DNA of 64,000 nt from Actinocorallia populi (GTDB lineage Bacteria; Actinomycetota; Actinomycetes; Streptosporangiales; Streptosporangiaceae), in NCBI RefSeq assembly GCF_002995495.1, contig NZ_PVZV01000003.1, positions 248,001 to 312,000 of the forward strand, given 5' to 3'. Positions within the stretch are counted from its first letter, which is position 1. Each line of letters starts with the position of its first letter. A program made the position numbers and the translations under genes. Of the stretch, positions 1 to 6,657 are shown piece after piece. The notes beneath the pieces were generated by a model. The model did no database searches, was not told the origin of the DNA, and was given only the letters and a program-made list of their open reading frames with translations.

Positions 1-637
1 CCGACCGAGTTCGGAGTCTCCTCCTCCACCGCCCACCGCCGGTTCATGTTCTGGACCGAACAAGACCTGTGGCCGCGGCTGCACCAGGCGGTCCTGGACG
101 AGCTCGGCCGGCTCCGCCTGGTCGACTGGAGCAGCACGATCGTGGACGCCGCCTTCGTGCGGGCGAAAAAGGGGGTCACTGACCGGCCCCAGTCCGATCG
201 ACCGGGCCAAGAAGGACAGCAAACTCCACGTGGTCTCAGATGCGGCCGGACTTCCGCTGGTCGTGGCCGTCTCGGCCGCCAACACCCACGACATCCGCTT
301 GTTCAAACCGCTCATCGAGGCCATCCCGCCGATCCGCTCCCGACGCGGGCCGCGCCGCCGCCCGGCCAAGGTCCGCGCCGACAAAGGGTATGAGTCCGCT
401 GAGCTGCGGCGCTGGCTGCGCAGGCGAGGGATCGTCCCGCGCATCGCCCGCAAGGGCATCGAGTCCAAAGAACACCTCGGCCGCCACCGGTGGAAGATCG
501 AACGCACGCTGTCGTGGCTGTTCGGCTACCGCCGCCTGACCGTCCGCTACGAGCGCCACGGCGACCTATTCACCGCCTTCCTCACCCTCGCCGCCGCCCT
601 GACCTGCTACAAGAAACTCGCCAAAATCACCACATAA
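1..637 (+). pseudogene. IS5-family transposase, 5' end outside window, frameshifted
   Basis: The frame is open from the first base (it encodes EFGVSSSTAHRRF before the first internal Met at 46), so the gene starts upstream of the window. The first frame runs to about position 171 and encodes a DWSSTIVDAAFVRAKKG stretch holding the first catalytic Asp. The rest is in the next frame and continues SLTGPSPIDRAKKDSKLHV, then ADKGYES and the C-terminal catalytic part HRWKIERTLSWL. The switch sits on a run of five A and five G at 166-175. Joining the frames needs a +1 (or -2) shift, not the usual -1. It may be programmed or a one-base lesion, so I call it a probable pseudogene. It is unrelated to the operon that follows. 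Confidence 0.8.
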
Positions 638-645
638 GATACGGT

Positions 646-666
646 CTTAAGGAACGAAGCACTAAG
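646..666 (+). repeat. 21-bp copy of the IS630 terminal repeat
   Basis: The sequence TTAAGGAACGAAGCACTAAG here is nearly identical to both ends of the IS630-family element at 13516-14737, in the same orientation as its right end, including the TA at the outer edge. It lies 9 bp after the stop of the IS5-family transposase and 15 bp before the 3' end of the prenyltransferase gene. It marks either the right boundary of the element containing that transposase or a leftover IS630 end. Confidence 0.75.
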
Positions 667-680
667 AAAGCCCTACCCCG

Positions 681-1934
681 TCAGTCGCGGACGGGCGATG
701 GCCAGCAGAGTTCCGGCCAGCGGCGTTGCGGATCCAGTGAGAGCCAGCCGTGGCGGTCGTGGTAGGCCCGCGAGCCGAAGTAGATGGCGACTCGGGGGCT
801 GCCCTGGACCCGCTGGTAGGAGACGTGACCGTGGATGCCCTGTTCGCGTTCCAGCGGTCGGCTCGCGAGGGCGTTCAGGCACTGTGCGTACGCCTCGGTC
901 GGCAATCCGCACCGGACGAGGAAGTTCCTGATGCGGCGGTGGGCGATGAGATCGTTGTCGATGTACGGCTGGATCGGCAAGTGCAGAGCGGTGTGCTGCA
1001 GCCGGTCGGGAGCCTCCACGGTCAGGTGATAGGCGCTGTAGACCGGGCGCAATGACAGGGAACTCTGCTCGCCCAGGACGGTTCCGACAAAGGTCGCCCA
1101 CTCACCCCGTGTGGACGGATCCACCGCCGCGCATCGGGCGTCGAGTTCCGTCGGCGTCGCGTTGAAATGCTTGATGTAGATCTTCACTCTCGCTGTCGGC
1201 CCGGCGAAGAGGTCGAGCGAGAAGTGGCTGAACACGTCCTCGGGGCCGCACATCGCCAGGAGAGGCGGCACCACAGCGTCGAATCCGAGGCGGCCGAGGG
1301 CTTCGGAAACCGTCACCGCGGCGCGTGTCCGGCCCCGAGCCAGAGGGTTGAGGTAGAGCTTGAACAGCGGTGGGCTGTCGACCCCGAATCCGACGGCATG
1401 TGCCGTGGCCGCGTGCAAGGCGTCATCGGACGGAGCGAACAGGTCCTCGAGGAGGCGGAACGGGCCGAGGTCCACCCCACACTTCTCGGCGAGCCACTCG
1501 TTCAGCCTGTCCGCGGCCGACCAGTAGGTCCGCGGCGATGCCGGGTCGGCCTGGGCCTCGACGAGGAAGCGCAGGCCCAGTCGGTCCGGTCGGATCTCCA
1601 GCGAGAACTCGTACGGCGTGCAGTCGGCGCCCACGGCGGACCACCGCGGAGGCAAAGCAATATCCCGGTCGCCGCACAGGTCTGCCAGTTCCCGAAAGAG
1701 CGCGAGGATCTGGTCTGCCCGCTCGTGGAGACCCGTGGCACCGCACAGCCGCCGCAATTGGACGGACCCGAGATCGTAGACGGTGCCTGACGCCGGGGGG
1801 CTGCTTTTGGAGGGCGAGCCCAATGGGGGAGCTTCAACGGTCTCGGGACGGAGCAGGTCACAGCCACTCTGGTCCTCCACCCGACCCTCGCCGTGGGGCC
1901 TCACAGATGCCGACGGCTCGGTGTCACTCGGCAT
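681..1934 (-). CDS. DMATS-type aromatic (tryptophan) prenyltransferase
   Basis: This 417-residue protein looks like the ABBA-fold DMATS family, which transfers a prenyl group from its diphosphate to an aromatic ring, usually indole. The family signature is visible in order: CTPYEFSLEI with Glu109 at the position that binds the indole nitrogen, FKLYLNP (K192-x-Y194), RVKIYIK (R249-x-K251-x-Y253), and AIYF (Y385). These match the Arg/Lys/Tyr shield that holds diphosphate in fungal and bacterial members. There is no signal peptide or membrane segment. The start ATG follows GAAAGGAG with good spacing. It is the last gene of the operon, 62 nt after the cyclase-like gene, and the IS repeat begins 15 nt beyond its stop. 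The precursor encoded in this operon ends in Trp, the obvious substrate residue. Family assignment is fairly sure; substrate is inferred. Confidence 0.82.
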   Translation of the reverse strand: MPSDTEPSASVRPHGEGRVEDQSGCDLLRPETVEAPPLGSPSKSSPPASGTVYDLGSVQLRRLCGATGLHERADQILALFRELADLCGDRDIALPPRWSAVGADCTPYEFSLEIRPDRLGLRFLVEAQADPASPRTYWSAADRLNEWLAEKCGVDLGPFRLLEDLFAPSDDALHAATAHAVGFGVDSPPLFKLYLNPLARGRTRAAVTVSEALGRLGFDAVVPPLLAMCGPEDVFSHFSLDLFAGPTARVKIYIKHFNATPTELDARCAAVDPSTRGEWATFVGTVLGEQSSLSLRPVYSAYHLTVEAPDRLQHTALHLPIQPYIDNDLIAHRRIRNFLVRCGLPTEAYAQCLNALASRPLEREQGIHGHVSYQRVQGSPRVAIYFGSRAYHDRHGWLSLDPQRRWPELCWPSPVRD

Positions 1935-1996
1935 GGCGCACTCCTTTCACACTCGATCCTGCGATGACGAAGACAATTCGTCCCGGTCTCCGGCAG

Positions 1997-2974
1997 TCAC
2001 CAATGCCGGAGACCGGCGAGGAACCGCAATACCGTGGCGGTCGTGAAGAGATGGCAGTGGTCGACGATGGAAAGGCCGACGTATTCGTCCACGGCCCACG
2101 GCTCCGTGTAGCGGGGGTAAGTCTCCCGCAGTGTCGGCGTGAGGGCACGCCAACTGCCGTCCGCGTGCTGTGACCGCACCAGGGCATCACCGATCAGCCT
2201 GGCCGAAGAACTGTCCGAACAGACGTGGGAGACGATGTCACCCGCCAGAGCCGACCTGAACGGATCATCCTGGACGGGCAAGGCCTGGACCGCGGCCCCG
2301 ATCCTTTTCCTGTCGTACGCAGTGCCGGTCTGCTCCAGGAGCCGCACGTTCACGCTGGTGCTGTACAGGGCCGTAGTCCACCAGTACGAGGGCCACAGTC
2401 CGCTCGGCTGGAGTCGTGACACCACGTACCGGAGCCCCCGCTGGATCCGGGAGTCAGATAGGGGCAGTCGCGTCAGTAGCGCCCGGAGGACCACGGGGGT
2501 CACGTCGGGATGGCTGATGCCCCACGCGTCGTGGCGGGTGCGCGGGTCAAAGGTGGCGAACCCGCCGTCGGCTTTCTGAAAGGTGAGGAGCCGTTCGTAG
2601 CAGATATCGGGCACGGGGACGCCGCCCTCGCTGAGTGACAGCACGGCGTGCGCGGTCGAATCGCTGTCGACGGGACAGCAGTCGTTGTACGCCCATCCGC
2701 CGTCCGCTCGCATGGCCTGGCACAGCCAGTCCCGTGACACGCCGAGGATGGATCGCGACCCGGCCGCATCGGTCGTGTCGGGCAGGGCGCACAGCAGACA
2801 CGAGGTGACATAGGCAGTGACCCAGCTGTCTGACACACCGGGCAGGAGCTGGAAATCGCGCCAGGTGCCTTCGGGGGACCGGGCCGTGAGTAGGAAACGG
2901 ACGCCCCGCTCGATGGCACGTGCGAGTGGCGTGCCGACTTCCGTACTGGTGCTGTGCGTGTGTTGTGACTGCAT
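1997..2974 (-). CDS. small QW-repeat terpene-cyclase-like protein
   Basis: This 325-residue protein is a single alpha/alpha-barrel-sized unit with prenyltransferase/squalene-cyclase (QW) repeats: RADGGWAYND, KADGGFATF and QHADGSW. The stretch VDSDSTAHA at residues 102-110 aligns with the class II cyclase motif D-x-D-D-T-A. The first and middle Asp (the middle one is the general acid in squalene-hopene cyclase) are kept, but the last Asp is Ser106. The protein is about half the length of squalene-hopene cyclase, so it has one domain, not two. The start ATG follows AAGGGG and lies 12 nt after the stop of the metallo-beta-lactamase gene. Its position next to a prenyltransferase suggests it acts on a peptide-bound or free prenyl chain. 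An alternative is a LanC-like role, since LanC shares the barrel fold, but the QW motifs argue for isoprenoid chemistry. Confidence 0.75.
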   Translation of the reverse strand: MQSQHTHSTSTEVGTPLARAIERGVRFLLTARSPEGTWRDFQLLPGVSDSWVTAYVTSCLLCALPDTTDAAGSRSILGVSRDWLCQAMRADGGWAYNDCCPVDSDSTAHAVLSLSEGGVPVPDICYERLLTFQKADGGFATFDPRTRHDAWGISHPDVTPVVLRALLTRLPLSDSRIQRGLRYVVSRLQPSGLWPSYWWTTALYSTSVNVRLLEQTGTAYDRKRIGAAVQALPVQDDPFRSALAGDIVSHVCSDSSSARLIGDALVRSQHADGSWRALTPTLRETYPRYTEPWAVDEYVGLSIVDHCHLFTTATVLRFLAGLRHW

Positions 2975-2986
2975 GGAGATACCCCT

Positions 2987-4567
2987 TCACAGGATCGGAG
3001 CGGAAGCCTTCCGCGGGTCGGGCTGTCCCGGTCGTGTCGGGAAGATGGCGTCCCAGGGCCATCGATGGCGCGCGCTTTCGATGACACCGGCCATGCCGTT
3101 GCGCAGGTGCACAGACTGCCCCGGTCTCAGCAGGAGGGGCGCGACGGGCGATCCGACTGTCGTGTCGGGACTCGGTGCTGACCGCACCCGCAGCTCCTCC
3201 AGGCACCGTTCCGGGAACGGATCGAAGTAGACGCTCTCCTGGAGCTCCCGGCCGTCCGTATCCAGCGCGGGTCCCAGGCCCGCCTCCCAGTACCACGGCG
3301 CCCCACCGTCGGCGTAGGGCACCAGATACCGAGCGTGCCAGTTCTCGGCCGTGTCCACGGCCTCGGCCGTGGAGTTCATGATCGTCTGCCGGACGTCGTA
3401 CTGGTCCGGCGGCACGAACAGCAGATAGCGCCGTACGGAAGAGCTGAGGTACTGGACCGGGTATAGCGACCATCCCCGATACCCCGCGAAGAGGACGTCA
3501 ATCGGACCCCAACGCCGGTGCGCCTCGCGTGCCACCTCCCGCACATCCCCTCGGCGGTCCCTGCCGGAGTCTGCGAGGACGGCGCATGAGAAGCGCGCAG
3601 TTCGGCACAGGTAGACGTTGCCGACATTGGTGACCTCAGGGCAGAGCTGTTCGCTCGTGGTCGGCTGTTCACCGTAGAAGGGCAGCGCCGTGATCTCGAT
3701 GTCGCCGATCCGTTCCGATTGCCACCAATGCATCTGCCGCACGTCGTGGAAACCCAGCTGCCGCAGGCGAAGCGCCATGTCGATGCTGAGCAGGGACTCT
3801 CGCTCGACGTACGGGACGAAGACCTTCACGTGTGAGCCGAACTGCAGCAGGCTACCGAGGTCGAAGTGGTCCGGGTGAGAGTGCGTGATCAGAACCGCGT
3901 CGACCGGGCCGATCTCCCGGCGCGACATCGGCTGATAGTCGACCGGGTAGTGCCCGGCCGTCGGCAGGAACCAGGGATCGATGACGACCTGGGTGGTGTC
4001 CGACCGCACCACCACCGTGTTATGCCCGACGAACGTCGCATCGCCCTGGCGGCGGACGGAGCGGTCGACCTTCTCGCGCTCGGGCACCCGCACCAGCATG
4101 TCGCGCTGTTCGAGTTCCCTCAGCACGGTGTCGTAGACGCCCTTGATGTCCGGGGGCATGCACTCCAGAAGGCCACCACCATCGCCGGACAAGGCCGCGA
4201 CGACGTCATGAAGCACGGGCAAGAGCCCCGGATGGAACTCCAGCCTGAGTTCGGAGTACGCCCGCTCCTTGGCGAAAGTCAACGCGGACGGTCTCACCAG
4301 GTCAGTGTCCGGATACAGCACCTGGTGCCTGAGCGTGCGTCCGTCGAGGAGTCGTAGGTAGCCCTCTTGCGCCCGTACCTCCTGCAGCAGTTCTGGCGCA
4401 TGCCGCACGACGTCGACCGGACCATGCCGTTCGACGGCCTGCAAGACCGTGCGATAAACACTGCGGAGGTTGGTTTCGAGTTGCGGCGTCATCGGTGCCC
4501 CGAACGGCGTGTCGTCGCGGTATTCCACTGACAGACGCGTCTCGGCACCGAGCCTCGGAACGATCAT
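2987..4567 (-). CDS. metallo-beta-lactamase-fold protein with N-terminal extension
   Basis: This 526-residue protein has a metallo-beta-lactamase domain from about residue 175. It carries the metal motif ITHSHPDHFD (H229, H231, D233, H234), preceded by VVVRSDTTQVVIDPWF and followed by a later metal-ligand candidate in AVLADSG. Residues 1-165 are a separate region with no motif I can name. Part of it (about 112-162, ending in VYDTVLRELEQRDMLVRV) has the spacing of a winged-helix or PqqD-like leader-binding fold, which is inference only. The frame is open upstream of the chosen start, but ATG at 4567 overlaps the radical SAM stop as ATGA, which points to translational coupling. Its role in peptide maturation is unknown; hydrolysis or a redox step are possible. 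Confidence 0.7.
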   Translation of the reverse strand: MIVPRLGAETRLSVEYRDDTPFGAPMTPQLETNLRSVYRTVLQAVERHGPVDVVRHAPELLQEVRAQEGYLRLLDGRTLRHQVLYPDTDLVRPSALTFAKERAYSELRLEFHPGLLPVLHDVVAALSGDGGGLLECMPPDIKGVYDTVLRELEQRDMLVRVPEREKVDRSVRRQGDATFVGHNTVVVRSDTTQVVIDPWFLPTAGHYPVDYQPMSRREIGPVDAVLITHSHPDHFDLGSLLQFGSHVKVFVPYVERESLLSIDMALRLRQLGFHDVRQMHWWQSERIGDIEITALPFYGEQPTTSEQLCPEVTNVGNVYLCRTARFSCAVLADSGRDRRGDVREVAREAHRRWGPIDVLFAGYRGWSLYPVQYLSSSVRRYLLFVPPDQYDVRQTIMNSTAEAVDTAENWHARYLVPYADGGAPWYWEAGLGPALDTDGRELQESVYFDPFPERCLEELRVRSAPSPDTTVGSPVAPLLLRPGQSVHLRNGMAGVIESARHRWPWDAIFPTRPGQPDPRKASAPIL

Positions 4568-6657
4568 GAGGGGTCTCCTTGCAGATCTCGCCCTGCCTGT
4601 AGCGGCACGAGCTGCAGCAGGGACTTCTCGATCAGCTCCCCAATCCTCTGTCGGGTCAAGAAGGCGGTGACTGGGGTCTGGTGCCCGCCACCTCCGCTCT
4701 CGGCCAGGATGTCCACGCCCGACTGCCAATCCACTCCGTCGAGCAGTTCGAAGGTGCTGCGGTCCAGCACCGCGCGGCCGTGCCGCGAACTGATGATGAC
4801 CGTGTTCCCATTCCAGTGCTCCACCAACGATGACGGGTTCCACCGCAGGCGGTAGTCCCTGCGGTCGGTGGGTGGTGGCAGTGATGTCCGATAACGGAAC
4901 TCCGCCCCCCGGTAGCGATCGGCGTACAGGACCGCAAATTCCTCGAAGGCCGGCCAGAGCTGCTGCGCGGACGCGTGGTAGGTGTGGTAGGTGTTGCGCA
5001 GCAGCAGGTGGAACTCGCTTAGCAGAGTTTCAACCCGATCACGGCTCAAACCTCGGCTATTCGTCCATTCCCCCACGCCGATCACGAACTCCTTGTTCAG
5101 CGCTTCCGGTGGCACGAGCACGCCGAGGGCATCGGCCTCCTCGGCATAGCGTGTCCTCAGTTCCAGACCGAACGGATGGATGTCGAAACTGTTGCCTGGA
5201 TGATTGATCACAGAGACGTTCTGCGCGAAGAACCGGTAGGTCCCCCACGCGCTCTCCTCAGTTTCCTCCGGAAAGCCCACGATCGAGAAAAGGTGGAAGA
5301 GGATTCCGGCGTCCCGGCAATTTTTGAGTACCGCGGGGACCCTATCGATCTTGATGCGTTTGTCCATGTGGTCGATGGTCTCCTGCGTCCCGGACTCAAG
5401 ACCGAAGAACAACTTGGTCATGCCCATACCCGCCAGCTTCCGGCAGAGCTCCGGAGTGAAGCCAGGCTCCAACCGGGCGTAACCGACGAACCGCAGTTCT
5501 CGCTGCCGATGGGGTTCCAGTGCGTCGGCCAGACGCTCCAGCAACCTCGGGGCCAGAGCCTCGTCAGTGAAGACGAAGTGTCGTGCGCCGAAGCGGTCGT
5601 GCAGGCGCACCAGGTCTTCAGCAACGAATTCCGGCGGGCGGACGCGGTACGCTTTCCTAGAAATGTTGTTGATGTAGGGAATGTCACAGAACTTGCATCG
5701 ATTGAAGTAGCAGCCCTTGCCGTAGAAGAACGGCAGGACCGGCTCCGGAGTCAGGTACCGCTGTAGCGGAAGACCCTCGAAATCGGGTGTCGGCAAAGCG
5801 GCCACGTCCTCGACATGAGTCCGTGTCATGTGCACCACGCCGTTGCGTGCGTACAGGTAGTTGGGAACCTTGGTGAAGTCGCGCGGTCCGTTGAGCTGAT
5901 GAACGAGCTCCACCAGCGCGGTATCGCCCTCGTATGCGACGATTCCATCAGCGAAGTGGTCGAAGAACTCCGGCAGCCTGCGCAGCTGTTCGGTGAATTT
6001 GGTGTAGACGGTCCCCCCGAGCACTACGAAGTGCCCGCGCCGTCTCAGCTTGCGCGCCATCCGCAGTCCCGGCACAATCTGTTGCCGATTGGTGATCGTG
6101 ATGCCGATCAGTTCCGGCCTGCGGGCATCGAGCCTCGGGAAGACGTCGGTATCCCAGTAGTCGTCGAACAGACCGCCGGAGTCGTCCGATGTCGCCCGGA
6201 TGAGGTCGGACAGCGACTGGACGTCGACTCCTTCGACGTCATAGATGATCGGCGCGATGTTGTAGCGCACACCGGACCGGCAGGCCGCCGATACCAGATC
6301 GAGACCGTTGCAGACGGTCTCACGTGCGCTGTTGAACGCGTTGGGGTTGTAGAACCTCTCCCGGTCCCGGAGGACAGCCAAGGCGTCGTCCATCTGCTCG
6401 GGCAGCACCTCCGACAGCTCGGCCATGCGCCTGAGGTCCTCGCGCCCACAGGTCAGAGGAGGCACGGCTCCGGCACGCAGCCGCTCGCCCGCCTCCTTCA
6501 GACGGTCGGGCCGCAGAACGGCCAGCATGCCGTCGAGGTCAAGATCCAGCAGCTCCGTCTCCACGTCGGCTCGGCGCAGCGAGGCGGCCAGGCAGGGCAG
6601 GGCTAGGTGAGGGCCGCGCGGATCCGTCGCGGGCGGAAAGATGAGTGTCGCCTTCAT
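4564..6657 (-). CDS. radical SAM enzyme, B12-binding-type architecture
   Basis: This 697-residue protein begins MKATLIFPPATD and has a Rossmann-like N-terminal half (LIGITITNRQ, FVVLGGTVYTKF) typical of cobalamin-type radical SAM proteins, although no clear DxHxxG cobalamin motif is visible. The iron-sulfur cluster motif is GCYFNRCKFC, residues 316-324, that is C-x4-C-x2-C with one residue more than the classical spacing. A TIM-barrel segment follows (FVGYARLEPGFT, KLFFGLESGTQETI). The last 90 residues, including SRHGRAVLDRSTFELLDG, look like a PqqD-type peptide-recognition module. The start follows GAGGAACGACA and lies inside the LanB gene, a 119-nt overlap. In the operon it is likely to modify the precursor by C-methylation or C-C/C-S crosslinking; the exact reaction cannot be read from sequence. 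Confidence 0.82.
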   Translation of the reverse strand: MKATLIFPPATDPRGPHLALPCLAASLRRADVETELLDLDLDGMLAVLRPDRLKEAGERLRAGAVPPLTCGREDLRRMAELSEVLPEQMDDALAVLRDRERFYNPNAFNSARETVCNGLDLVSAACRSGVRYNIAPIIYDVEGVDVQSLSDLIRATSDDSGGLFDDYWDTDVFPRLDARRPELIGITITNRQQIVPGLRMARKLRRRGHFVVLGGTVYTKFTEQLRRLPEFFDHFADGIVAYEGDTALVELVHQLNGPRDFTKVPNYLYARNGVVHMTRTHVEDVAALPTPDFEGLPLQRYLTPEPVLPFFYGKGCYFNRCKFCDIPYINNISRKAYRVRPPEFVAEDLVRLHDRFGARHFVFTDEALAPRLLERLADALEPHRQRELRFVGYARLEPGFTPELCRKLAGMGMTKLFFGLESGTQETIDHMDKRIKIDRVPAVLKNCRDAGILFHLFSIVGFPEETEESAWGTYRFFAQNVSVINHPGNSFDIHPFGLELRTRYAEEADALGVLVPPEALNKEFVIGVGEWTNSRGLSRDRVETLLSEFHLLLRNTYHTYHASAQQLWPAFEEFAVLYADRYRGAEFRYRTSLPPPTDRRDYRLRWNPSSLVEHWNGNTVIISSRHGRAVLDRSTFELLDGVDWQSGVDILAESGGGGHQTPVTAFLTRQRIGELIEKSLLQLVPLQAGRDLQGDPS

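Noticed and set aside
4568-4843. upstream extension of the metallo-beta-lactamase gene
   Set aside because: The frame is open, but it runs through the radical SAM coding region; the ATGA overlap at 4567 is the better start.
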